The position numbers were made by a program, and so were the translations under genes. 64,000 nt of DNA from JAWKWH01 sp041397625 (GTDB taxonomy: Bacteria > Pseudomonadota > Alphaproteobacteria > Rhizobiales > Rhizobiaceae), in assembly GCA_041397625.1 (NCBI GenBank), contig JAWKWH010000005.1, positions 98,625-162,624 of the forward strand. Reading direction: 5' to 3'. Of this stretch, positions 53,067-60,862 are shown piece after piece (the first letter of the stretch is position 1; every line of letters begins with the position of its first letter). Below the pieces are notes generated by a model. It did not search any database. It saw only the letters and a program-made list of their open reading frames with translations, and was not told the origin of the DNA.

Positions 53067-53771
53067 ATGCCCAAAACGTCGAAAACACCCCCCACCGAGC
53101 GCAAACGCGGCGAAGGCGTAAAATTCGTCTACGGTCTGCTGCGCGACGAAATCCTGAACCTGTCGCGCGCGCCGGGAAGCGCAATCGACGAAATACAGCT
53201 CTCGAAACAGCTTTCAGTGTCGCGCACGCCGATCAGGGAGGCCCTGATACGGCTGGCCGCCGAAGGGCTTGTGACGACCCTGCCGAACAGGGCGACCGTC
53301 GTGTCGAACATAGATTTCCTAAACCTTCACACGTTCTTCGACGCGCTGACACTGATGTATCGCGTCACCACCCGACTTGCGGCGCAAAACCGCACCGCCG
53401 ACGAACTGGCGGTCATCCGCAAACGCCAGGCCGAATTCGCCGATGCGGTCGAATCCCAGGATGCGCTGACCATGATCGCTGCCAACCGCGAATTTCACGC
53501 CGCCATTTCAGAGGCCGGGCGCAACGCCTACTACACCGATCTGTTCTGCCGCTTGCTGGATGAGGGGCGGCGCATTCTGCGTATCTACTACTCTTCGTTC
53601 GACGATCGCCTGCCCCGGCGATATGTGGATGAGCACGAGGAAATCATCGCTGCCATAGAGGCGCGGGATGTCGAGGCCGCCGACCGGCTGGCCAGCATCC
53701 ACGCCGATCAGATCGTCCGGCAGATCCAGCAGATGATCGCCCGCGACCAACGCCAGCATATCGGGCTGTAA
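53067..53771 (+). CDS. GntR-family regulator with FCD domain (hydroxyproline cluster)
   Basis: This 234-residue regulator begins MPKTSKTPPTERKRGEGVKF, with winged helix AIDEIQLSKQLSVSRTPIRE (about residues 37-56) and an FCD domain (IAANREFHAAISEAGRNAYY; RRYVDEHEEIIAAIEARDVE). The start is uncertain because no strong ribosome site precedes 53067. It lies just upstream of the DapA-type gene and is likely to control this and the divergent LDH2/ALDH promoters, where TGTATATTTnTTGT recurs. Confidence 0.82.
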   Translation: MPKTSKTPPTERKRGEGVKFVYGLLRDEILNLSRAPGSAIDEIQLSKQLSVSRTPIREALIRLAAEGLVTTLPNRATVVSNIDFLNLHTFFDALTLMYRVTTRLAAQNRTADELAVIRKRQAEFADAVESQDALTMIAANREFHAAISEAGRNAYYTDLFCRLLDEGRRILRIYYSSFDDRLPRRYVDEHEEIIAAIEARDVEAADRLASIHADQIVRQIQQMIARDQRQHIGL

Positions 53772-53820
53772 CCGTCCTTCACGCTCGTCCCGGCAGCGTC
53801 CTCGGAATATCGGAAATTTT

Positions 53821-53840
53821 TGTATATTTCTTGTCGACAT
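53821..53840 (+). promoter_or_regulatory. Shared promoter element of the hydroxyproline genes (deaminase side)
   Basis: TGTATATTTCTTGT (53821-53834) runs into the 8-bp palindrome TGTCGACA (53832-53839 region). TGTATATTTATTGT occurs again at 56016-56029 in the divergent LDH2/dioxovalerate dehydrogenase promoter. Confidence 0.55.
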
Positions 53841-53919
53841 ATAAAACGCAAAGGATATAATGGGTGCCGACAACACGGATTCGAGCCTGCCGGTAAACCG
53901 CAAACACAAGGAGAGACCA

Positions 53920-54882
53920 ATGAATGCCCAGATCTTTTCCGGCTGTATGCCGGCGCTGATGACCCCCTGTAAGGAAGATCGCACGCCCGACCTCGACGCG
54001 CTGGTCCGCAAGGGCAAGGAACTGATCGCCGAGGGCATGTCGGCGGTCGTCTATTGCGGCTCGATGGGCGACTGGCCGCTGATCAGCGACGAAGCGCGCA
54101 TGGAAGGCGTCGAACGTCTGGTGCAGGCCGGCATTCCCGTGATCGTCGGCACCGGCGCGGTCAACACCGCCAAGGCGGTCGCCCATGCTGCCCATGCCCA
54201 GAAAGTCGGCGCGCAGGGCCTGATGGTCATTCCGCGCGTTCTGTCGCGCGGCCCGTCCGTGGCCGCCCAGCGTCACCACTTCAAGGCGATCCTCGCCGCC
54301 GCGCCCGACCTACCCGCCGTGATCTACAACAGCCCCTACTACGGCTTTGCGACTCGCGCCGATCTGTTCTTTGCCCTGCGCAAGGAACATCCGAACCTTA
54401 TCGGTTTCAAGGAATTCGGCGGCCCCGAGGATATGCGCTATGCCGCCGAGAACATCACCAGCCGGGACGATGACGTATCGCTGATGATCGGCGTCGACAC
54501 CTGCGTTTTCCACGGCTTCGTCAACTGTGGAGCGACGGGCGCCATCACCGGCATCGGCTGTGTCCTGCCGAAAGAGGTGCTGCATCTGGTGAGCCTGAGC
54601 CAGGCCGCCGCACAGGGCAACCCCGAAGCGCGCCGGCGTGCGCTGGAACTAGAGGCTGCGCTTGGCGTGCTATCGTCCTTCGACGAAGGCCCCGACCTTG
54701 TTCTGTATTTCAAGCACATGATGGTTCTGAAGGGCGATGCGGAATACACGCTGCACTTCAACGAAACCGACGCCCTGACCGACAGCCAGCGCGGCTATGT
54801 CGAAGCCCAGCTCAAGCTGTTCGACGCCTGGTATGCACAATGGTCGAAACAGCCCGGCATGGCACAGGCGTTCGCAGCCTGA
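53920..54882 (+). CDS. DapA-family aldolase/deaminase, probably pyrroline-4-hydroxy-2-carboxylate deaminase
   Basis: This 320-residue class I aldolase-fold protein begins MNAQIFSGCMPALMTPCKED. The catalytic tyrosine is in AVIYNSPYYGFATR (about residues 143-156) and the Schiff-base lysine in NLIGFKEFGGPEDMR (about 169-183). In the D-hydroxyproline pathway this enzyme deaminates and dehydrates the cyclic imine to 2,5-dioxovalerate. The start ATG 53920 follows AAGGAGAGACCA. Family membership is certain; the specific substrate is inferred from the epimerase, D-amino-acid dehydrogenase and dioxovalerate dehydrogenase nearby. Confidence 0.83.
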   Translation: MNAQIFSGCMPALMTPCKEDRTPDLDALVRKGKELIAEGMSAVVYCGSMGDWPLISDEARMEGVERLVQAGIPVIVGTGAVNTAKAVAHAAHAQKVGAQGLMVIPRVLSRGPSVAAQRHHFKAILAAAPDLPAVIYNSPYYGFATRADLFFALRKEHPNLIGFKEFGGPEDMRYAAENITSRDDDVSLMIGVDTCVFHGFVNCGATGAITGIGCVLPKEVLHLVSLSQAAAQGNPEARRRALELEAALGVLSSFDEGPDLVLYFKHMMVLKGDAEYTLHFNETDALTDSQRGYVEAQLKLFDAWYAQWSKQPGMAQAFAA

Positions 54883-54915
54883 CCTCAGCCGCGAGAACGC
54901 TGGACATAAGATAAG

Positions 54916-54945
54916 GCCCTTTCCACGCGGAAGGGCTTTTTCCTT
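54916..54945 (+). terminator. Rho-independent terminator between the convergent genes
   Basis: GCCCTTTC (54916-54923) pairs with GGAAGGGC (54929-54936), an 8-bp stem with one G-T pair and a 5-nt loop, followed by a T-run (54937-54941). It ends the deaminase transcript and sits in the 68-bp gap before the convergent LDH2 gene, so it may act on both. Confidence 0.85.
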
Positions 54946-54950
54946 TACCT

Positions 54951-55979
54951 TCAGCCGATGGCGTCCAGTCCGTCCGCCGCCAGCCGGTCAAGCAACGCGG
55001 CTTCGGCTTCCGTCAAGGTGATACCTTCCGCAAGCGCCTGCTCGCGCGCCGTGAAGCGGCGTTGCGATGGCAGGCGCGCGCCCTGCCCGACAATAGCGTC
55101 CAGCAGAACCTCCGCCCGCTCCAGCGGATCGCCCGCGCGGTCCGCGGCAAAACGCGCCGGGCTGAACGCCAGGATCAACTCACCATGGCGCGGTGCAAGC
55201 GTTGTCGTACCCAGAAAATCGAGCGCTTCGCGGCTGGTGAAATCGCCGATCATCGCCCCGGCAAGAAGCTCTATCATGGTCGAAATCGCAGATCCCTTGT
55301 GCCCGCCGAAGGGCAACATCGCCCCGGCCAGCGCCGTTTCGGGGTCGCAGGTGGGCCCGCCTTCCGCGTCAAGCGCCCACCCCTCGGGCAACGGCTGTCC
55401 CTTCTGGCGGTAAAGCTCGACCTCGCCCCGGGCGACCATGCTGGTGGCGAAATCAAAAACGTAAGGGTGGCGGCCCGTGCGCGGCCAGCCGAAGGCAATG
55501 GGGTTAGTCCCAAGAAGCGGCCCGGTTCCGCCCGCCGGGGCGACGGTCGCATAGCTTGGGCACATGGCAAGCGATGCCACCCCCATCCCGGCCAGCGCCT
55601 CGACCTCGGGCCACAGAGCCGAGAAATGCACACAGTCGTTGATAACCAGCGCGGCGAGACCCTGCTGTTTCGCCCGCTCGGCTAGTACCGGCGCGCCAAG
55701 CTCGAAGGCCGCGCAGGAATACGCGCCCGCCGCCTCCACCCGCAAAACCACCGCGCCATCGTCGTGCAGGCGGGGTTCGGCATCGGGGCTGACCTTGCCC
55801 GCCTTCAGCGTGCGCAGACACCCCTCCAGCCGGTAGATCCCGTGCGACTTGCAGCCATCGCGCTCGCCCGCCGCCATAATCCGGGCCAGCGCCGCCGCGT
55901 GCAGCGCCGACAGGCCGCTCCGGCGCAGAATACCCGCCACGCGGCCGGTCAAATCTTCGAAACTGAGGTTCAGGTTCAC
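54951..55979 (-). CDS. LDH2/MDH2-family NAD(P)H-dependent reductase, probably Pyr2C/Pip2C reductase
   Basis: This 342-residue protein begins MNLNLSFEDLTGRVAGILRR and shows the LDH2 family markers ERDGCKSHGIYRLEG (about residues 52-66), NDCVHFSALWPEVEAL (about 116-131) and PFGGHKGSAISTMIELLAGA (about 216-235). Members in hydroxyproline and pipecolate pathways reduce delta1-pyrroline-2-carboxylate or delta1-piperideine-2-carboxylate. It is divergent from the dioxovalerate dehydrogenase gene and convergent with the deaminase. The role is an inference from context. Confidence 0.82.
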   Translation of the reverse strand: MNLNLSFEDLTGRVAGILRRSGLSALHAAALARIMAAGERDGCKSHGIYRLEGCLRTLKAGKVSPDAEPRLHDDGAVVLRVEAAGAYSCAAFELGAPVLAERAKQQGLAALVINDCVHFSALWPEVEALAGMGVASLAMCPSYATVAPAGGTGPLLGTNPIAFGWPRTGRHPYVFDFATSMVARGEVELYRQKGQPLPEGWALDAEGGPTCDPETALAGAMLPFGGHKGSAISTMIELLAGAMIGDFTSREALDFLGTTTLAPRHGELILAFSPARFAADRAGDPLERAEVLLDAIVGQGARLPSQRRFTAREQALAEGITLTEAEAALLDRLAADGLDAIG

Positions 55980-56015
55980 GATCTTTTCCTCGCATCCATT
56001 CTGTCATTGCAGTTC

Positions 56016-56029
56016 TGTATATTTATTGT
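56016..56029. promoter_or_regulatory. Shared promoter element of the hydroxyproline genes (divergent side)
   Basis: TGTATATTTATTGT matches TGTATATTTCTTGT at 53821-53834 with one difference. The 130-bp gap 55980-56109 serves both the LDH2 gene and the plus-strand dehydrogenase operon. Confidence 0.5.
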
Positions 56030-56109
56030 ATTTTGCAAGACGACATAAATTCAAGCACCTTTTCCGCCATCGGCAAGGTGCGCCCACTTTCGCAGACAGG
56101 AGCCGCGTC

Positions 56110-57627
56110 GTGACGTTTAAACCGCATGGAAAACATCTGGTTGCAGGTTTCTGGACCGATGGCGAAGACAGCTTTAACTCCTCCCCGGCCCATGGCCCGT
56201 CGAATCGGTTCTCCGTCGGCACGGTGGACCTTGTGAATCGCGCCTGCGAAGCGGCGGAAGCCGCGTTTGCCGATTACAGCGCCACCTCGCGCGCTGACCG
56301 GGCGGTGTTTCTGGACGCCATCGCCGACGAGATCGAGGCGCGCGCCGAAGCGATCACCGAAATCGGCACACAGGAAACCGGCCTGCCCGAAGCCCGCCTT
56401 CAGGGCGAGCGCGGGCGCACCACCGGTCAGTTGCGCCTGTTCGCGGAACATATTCGCAGCGGTACCCATCTGGATTATCGCCACGACGCCGCCCTGCCCG
56501 ATCGTCAGCCGATGCCGCGCCCCGACATCGTGATGATCCAACGCCCCATCGGCCCGGTCGTCGTGTTCGGCGCATCGAACTTCCCGCTGGCCTTCTCGAC
56601 GGCGGGCGGCGATACGGCCGCCGCGCTGGCGGCGGGCTGTCCTGTAGTGGTAAAGGGCCATTCCGCCCACCCCGGCACCGGCGAAATCGTCGCCGAGGCG
56701 ATCAGGGCCGCCGTCGAACGGACGGGAATGCCCGCCGGGGTCTTCAGCCTGATCCAGGGCGGCAACCGCAAGGTCGGCGAAACGCTGGTTCAGCATCCGC
56801 TTATCAAGGCGGTCGGGTTTACCGGCAGTCTGGCAGGCGGGCGGGCGCTGTTCGACCTCTGCGCTGCGCGTCCCGAGCCGATTCCGTTCTTCGGAGAACT
56901 GGGCAGCGTCAATCCGATGTTCGTTCTGCCCAATGCCGCCGCCAGCCGCGCCGAAACGCTGGGCCAGGGCTGGGCCGGGTCGCTGACGATGGGGGCCGGA
57001 CAGTTCTGTACCAACCCCGGCATCGCCGTCATCGTCGACGGCGCCGACGCCGACCGGTTCGCAGAGGCCACTAGCGCCGCGCTGGAACAGACCGGTCCAC
57101 AGACCATGCTGACAGACGGGATCGCCGCCGCCTATCGCAGCGGTCAAGCCAGGTTCGAGGCGCGCAATTCGGTCACGCCTGTCCTGACCACCGTGTCGGA
57201 GGGACGCAACGCCCTGCCGAACCTCTATCAGACGACGGGCGCAGCCTATCTTCAGGACCACGCGCTTGGCGAAGAGGTGTTCGGTCCGCTCGGGCTGATC
57301 GTGCGTGTCGGCTCGGCCAGCGAGATGCGGAGCCTGGCCAAAGGGCTTGAGGGGCAGCTTACCGCGACGCTGCACATGGACGATGACGATCTCGACACGG
57401 CGCGCGGCCTGGTGCCGGTGCTGGAGCGCAAGGCCGGGCGGGTGCTGGTGAACGGGTTCCCGACGGGGGTTGAGGTGTGCGACGCCATGGTGCATGGCGG
57501 CCCCTACCCCGCCAGCACCAATTTCGGCGCCACCAGCGTCGGCACGTTGTCGATCCGCAGGTTCCTGCGCCCGGTCGCCTATCAGAACGTTCCGGCGGCA
57601 CTGCTGCCCGAACAGCCCCCGGCGTAA
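56110..57627 (+). CDS. 2,5-dioxovalerate (alpha-ketoglutaric semialdehyde) dehydrogenase
   Basis: This 505-residue aldehyde dehydrogenase of the KGSADH subgroup begins at GTG 56110 (VTFKPHGKHLVAGFWTDGED) 7 nt after AGGAG. FGASNFPLAFSTAGGDTAAA (about residues 156-175), the IPFFGELGSVNPMFVLP region with the catalytic Glu (about 259-275) and the active-site cysteine in GAGQFCTNPGIAV (about 296-308) are visible. It makes 2-oxoglutarate, the last step of hydroxyproline breakdown, and is followed by the D-amino-acid dehydrogenase and epimerase genes. Confidence 0.9.
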   Translation: MTFKPHGKHLVAGFWTDGEDSFNSSPAHGPSNRFSVGTVDLVNRACEAAEAAFADYSATSRADRAVFLDAIADEIEARAEAITEIGTQETGLPEARLQGERGRTTGQLRLFAEHIRSGTHLDYRHDAALPDRQPMPRPDIVMIQRPIGPVVVFGASNFPLAFSTAGGDTAAALAAGCPVVVKGHSAHPGTGEIVAEAIRAAVERTGMPAGVFSLIQGGNRKVGETLVQHPLIKAVGFTGSLAGGRALFDLCAARPEPIPFFGELGSVNPMFVLPNAAASRAETLGQGWAGSLTMGAGQFCTNPGIAVIVDGADADRFAEATSAALEQTGPQTMLTDGIAAAYRSGQARFEARNSVTPVLTTVSEGRNALPNLYQTTGAAYLQDHALGEEVFGPLGLIVRVGSASEMRSLAKGLEGQLTATLHMDDDDLDTARGLVPVLERKAGRVLVNGFPTGVEVCDAMVHGGPYPASTNFGATSVGTLSIRRFLRPVAYQNVPAALLPEQPPA

Positions 57628-57673
57628 GGTCCGGGCGAAAGAGCGGGGATCACCTGCGGATATTGAGGGCAAG

Positions 57674-58918
57674 ATGTCGGATCGGCAGCAGGCGGACGTG
57701 ATTGTCATCGGGGCGGGCGTTATCGGCCTGTCGGCGGCGCTTGCCCTTCAGGCCGAAGGGCGGCGCGTGACCGTATTGGACCGCGAAGGTCCGGCGGCGG
57801 GCGCGTCTGCCGGAAACGCAGGGGCCTTCGCCTTTACCGACATCCTGCCGCTGGCCTCGCCCGGCATTCTGCGCAAGGCCCCCGTATGGCTGCTGGATCC
57901 GCTGGGGCCGCTATCGCTGCCACCCGCTTACGCACTCAGGATCGCGCCCTGGATGTTCCGTTTCTGGCGGGCCTGTTCGCCAGCGCGGGTCGCGGCCTCG
58001 ACAGCGGCGCAAACCGCGCTGATGGACCTGTCCAGGGCCGAGCTGGAACCCTTCCTTTCCGCCACCGGAACCGCCGGAATGCTTCGGAAGGACGGCAACC
58101 TGCAAGTCTATGAAAGCGAGGCCGAATTCCGCGCCGCGCTGCCCGGATGGCAGGCGCGCGCCGATCACGGGATAGAATTCCGGCATATGGACGCCGGGGA
58201 AATGGCCGCGCTTCAGCCCGGCCTTGCGCCCCGCTTCGTCAAGGGCACCTTCACGCCCGGTTGGTATTCCATCGCCGACCCGAAGGATTACACCCTGGCG
58301 CTGGCCCGCGATTTTGCCGCAAAGGGCGGGCAGGTCGAGCAGGCCGAGGTCACCGCACTTCGCCCCGTCGCGGACGGGGTGGAGGTGATCGCCGGTACGT
58401 CGCGGCGCGCGAAGAACGCGGTTTTGGCCGCCGGGGCGTTTTCGCACCGCATCGCCCGCAGTCTGGGCGAACGCATCCCGCTGGAAACCGAACGCGGCTA
58501 CAACACCACCCTGCCACCCGACGCCCTCGACCTGCGCACGCAGATAACGTTCGGCGGGCACGGCTTCGTCGTCACCCGCCTGAGCAACGGCATTCGCGTC
58601 GGCGGGGCGGTCGAACTGGGAGGGCTGCACCGGCCCCCCGATTTCAAACGCTCGGAAGCCATGCTGAAAAAGGCGAAAACCTTCCTGCCCGGGCTGAAGA
58701 CCGGGGGCGGCAGGCAATGGATGGGGTTCCGCCCTTCGATGCCCGACAGCCTTCCCGCGATCGGCCACGCCCGGGCCACGCCGCGAGTGACATATGCGTT
58801 CGGCCATGGTCATCTGGGCCTGACCCAGTCGGCGGGCACGGCCCGGCTGGTTGCCGAACTGATCGCCGGGCGGCCTACCGCCATCGACCTGTTCCCTTTC
58901 TCACCTCAAAGGTTCTAG
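57674..58918 (+). CDS. FAD-dependent D-amino-acid dehydrogenase/oxidase (D-hydroxyproline)
   Basis: This 414-residue flavoprotein begins MSDRQQADVIVIGAGVIGLS with the GxGxxG FAD fold. The DAO/DadA family ends are visible (ETERGYNTTLPPDAL near residue 275 and FGHGHLGLTQSAGTARLVAE near 376-395). It likely oxidises cis-4-hydroxy-D-proline to the cyclic imine used by the DapA-type deaminase. The ATG 57674 is 46 bp after the dehydrogenase stop. It shares no homology with alpha/beta/gamma-subunit hydroxyproline dehydrogenases. Confidence 0.86.
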   Translation: MSDRQQADVIVIGAGVIGLSAALALQAEGRRVTVLDREGPAAGASAGNAGAFAFTDILPLASPGILRKAPVWLLDPLGPLSLPPAYALRIAPWMFRFWRACSPARVAASTAAQTALMDLSRAELEPFLSATGTAGMLRKDGNLQVYESEAEFRAALPGWQARADHGIEFRHMDAGEMAALQPGLAPRFVKGTFTPGWYSIADPKDYTLALARDFAAKGGQVEQAEVTALRPVADGVEVIAGTSRRAKNAVLAAGAFSHRIARSLGERIPLETERGYNTTLPPDALDLRTQITFGGHGFVVTRLSNGIRVGGAVELGGLHRPPDFKRSEAMLKKAKTFLPGLKTGGGRQWMGFRPSMPDSLPAIGHARATPRVTYAFGHGHLGLTQSAGTARLVAELIAGRPTAIDLFPFSPQRF

Positions 58919-58922
58919 CCCC

Positions 58923-59924
58923 ATGGCCACCCACACCTTTTCCTGTATCGACGGTCACACCTGCGGCAATCCGGTGCGCCTTGTCTCTGGCGGCGGGCCG
59001 CGCCTGGAGGGGGCGACCATGCTGGAGAAGCGCGCCCATTTCCTGCGCGAGTATGACTGGATCCGCACCGGCCTGATGTTCGAGCCGCGCGGCCACGACA
59101 TGATGTCGGGGTCGATCCTCTACCCGCCCACGCGACCCGATTGCGACGTTGCGATCCTGTTCATCGAAACCTCGGGCTGCCTGCCGATGTGTGGTCACGG
59201 CACCATCGGCACCGTCACCATGGGGCTGGAAAATGGCCTGATCACCCCGCGCGAGCCCGGCAAGCTGTCGCTCGACACCCCCGCGGGCAAGGTCGACATT
59301 TCTTACCGGCAGGAGGGCCGCTTTGTCGAGGAAGTACGGCTGACCAACGTGCCGGCGTTCCTCTATGCCGAGGCGCTGACCGCCGAGGTGGAGGGGCTGG
59401 GCGAAATCGTGGTAGATGTGGCCTATGGTGGCAATTTCTACGCCATCGTCGAGCCGCAGAAAAACTTTCGCGACATGGCCGACCATACCACGGGCGAACT
59501 TATCGGCTGGAGCCCGAAACTGCGCGCCGCGTTCAACGCCAAATATGAGTTCGTCCACCCCGAGCATCCGCAGATCAACGGGCTGTCGCATGTCCAGTGG
59601 ACGGGCAAGCCGATACAGCCCGCCGCCCATGCCCGCAACGCTGTCTTCTATGGCGACAAGGCCATCGACCGCTCGCCCTGCGGCACCGGCACCTGTGCGC
59701 GGATGGCGCAGCTCGCGGCGCGGGGACAGCTGAAGCCGGGCGACGAATTCGTGCACGAATCCATCATCGGATCGTTGTTCAGGGGGCGGGTCGAAGCGGC
59801 CGCGAAGATCGCCGACCGCGAGGGCATCGTGCCTTCGATTGCCGGATGGGCGCGAATGACCGGCTACAACACGATCTTCATCGACGACCGCGATCCGTTC
59901 GCCCATGGCTTCGTGGTGACGTAA
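58923..59924 (+). CDS. 4-hydroxyproline 2-epimerase (proline racemase family)
   Basis: This 333-residue protein begins MATHTFSCIDGHTCGNPVRL. Both catalytic cysteines are present: SGCLPMCGHGTIGT (about residues 81-94) and DRSPCGTGTCARMA (about 249-262). The second Cys distinguishes epimerases from trans-3-hydroxyproline dehydratases, which have Thr there. It interconverts trans-4-hydroxy-L-proline and cis-4-hydroxy-D-proline. It starts 4 bp after the D-amino-acid dehydrogenase stop, and the order epimerase, oxidase, deaminase, dehydrogenase covers the full D-hydroxyproline pathway to 2-oxoglutarate. Confidence 0.9.
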   Translation: MATHTFSCIDGHTCGNPVRLVSGGGPRLEGATMLEKRAHFLREYDWIRTGLMFEPRGHDMMSGSILYPPTRPDCDVAILFIETSGCLPMCGHGTIGTVTMGLENGLITPREPGKLSLDTPAGKVDISYRQEGRFVEEVRLTNVPAFLYAEALTAEVEGLGEIVVDVAYGGNFYAIVEPQKNFRDMADHTTGELIGWSPKLRAAFNAKYEFVHPEHPQINGLSHVQWTGKPIQPAAHARNAVFYGDKAIDRSPCGTGTCARMAQLAARGQLKPGDEFVHESIIGSLFRGRVEAAAKIADREGIVPSIAGWARMTGYNTIFIDDRDPFAHGFVVT

Positions 59925-60538
59925 AATTCTGTCATTCTGTGTTGATCATGTTCCTCCGGCGGGGGCCGTCTGACCGGACTGCCCCGAACCAGTTCGTTCG
60001 ATGGAACTGAGCGAGTTGATACCGGTGCCGCAACCGATCGCTTCGTGCGAGTCTCCCAAGACAATAGGCTGCTAAAACTGCGCGCGGACGCGCCGAGTGA
60101 CTTTTGAAGTAGGCATGCTTAATAGGCGTAAACAACCACTTCTGATTGGAAATCAGACAAGGTTCGCGAAAATAATCAGTCCTCTTCATCGCTTCGAATG
60201 CGCGATTGATACACCGCCCGAAATACATGCAAAGTCCAGCCGGTCTCCTGGATGAACCAGAATGCCTATCATTGGTTTCTGTCACTGGCGATATCGACAG
60301 TTCTTGACGACACTGAAAGCTGCTGATGGCGCAACCGCACCTAAGGAGCACTTCATCCGCACGTTTGTAGATATGAACTTTATCACCGAGAAGCGTGCGC
60401 CTAGCGCGATCGATCGGCCTTTGCCACAGAGCCCTCACATCCCGCAATGTGCAAATTGTACAACGATTGGGTAAGGGTAGACCGCAACAAAAAATGGTCA
60501 AGCATGAAGCTTAACTGCTTGGTATTAAGAAGAAAAAT
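59925..60538. other. Gene-poor junction after the hydroxyproline cluster
   Basis: A frame on the minus strand (59932-60501) is open for 189 codons, but its composition is cysteine- and arginine-rich with no recognisable domain, and no ribosome site is evident. The sequence is lower in GC than the flanks. I see no gene here and regard it as remnant or junction DNA. Confidence 0.5.
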
Positions 60539-60556
60539 TGGTTGCGGGGGCAGGAT
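60539..60556 (-). repeat. tRNA-fMet 3'-end fragment (candidate attachment-site scar)
   Basis: TGGTTGCGGGGGCAGGAT is the exact reverse complement of the last 18 nt of the alphaproteobacterial initiator tRNA (…ATCCTGCCCCCGCAACCA). The sequence to the right (60557 on) does not continue into the rest of the tRNA, so only the 3' end is present. That is what integration of a genomic island into a tRNA gene leaves at its far end. Confidence 0.68.
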
Positions 60557-60691
60557 CTAATCTTCACTTGCGCCCCGAGCAAGTAAAGATGGTTGCGGGG
60601 ACCGGCGTCGATCATGACTTGCGATCGGCGCCGGTTAAGATGGTTGCGGGAGGGCGCAACCATCATTACTTGCGACCAAGTGGCGGACATT
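60539..60691. repeat. Three tandem 51-bp units with conserved TGGTTGCGGG and ACTTGCG blocks
   Basis: TGGTTGCGGG starts at 60539, 60590 and 60641; ACTTGCG starts at 60566, 60617 and 60668, so each block is repeated at exactly 51 bp. The interiors between blocks diverge. Translated on the plus strand it yields VAGAGSNLHLRPEQVK, VAGTGVDHDLRSAPVK and VAGGRNHHYLRPSGG. The first unit is the tRNA-derived one. Confidence 0.8.
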
Positions 60692-60862
60692 TGCCTGTTG
60701 CCGCCGCACCAGACGCTGAAGAAACGGCCGCTGAAGGAGGCAACTTTCTTTCAGCCTTATTCCGAACAGCAGCGTAGGAATCGACCGCAGCTTGGATCGG
60801 ATTCGAATGCATTGAGACGTGCTCCCGTCAAATACCGATCAAGGGATGTGGAGGAACTCAAC

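Noticed and set aside
58923..59924. trans-3-hydroxyproline dehydratase
   Set aside because: The second active-site residue is Cys (SPCGTGTC), which marks an epimerase or racemase; the dehydratase has Thr.
59932..60501. 189-codon open frame on the minus strand between the epimerase and the tRNA scar
   Set aside because: Cysteine- and arginine-rich composition, no recognisable domain, no ribosome site; reported only as junction DNA.
60539..60615. Complete tRNA gene
   Set aside because: Only the last 18 nt match initiator tRNA; the anticodon, D and acceptor 5' parts are absent.
60539..60691. CRISPR array
   Set aside because: Three 51-bp units with short conserved blocks, divergent interiors and no cas genes nearby do not fit repeat-spacer architecture.
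60538..60777. 79-codon frame with three 17-residue repeats
   Set aside because: The repeats are explained by the 51-bp DNA units and the tRNA fragment; the frame has no start signal and its length divisible by three is enough to keep it open.
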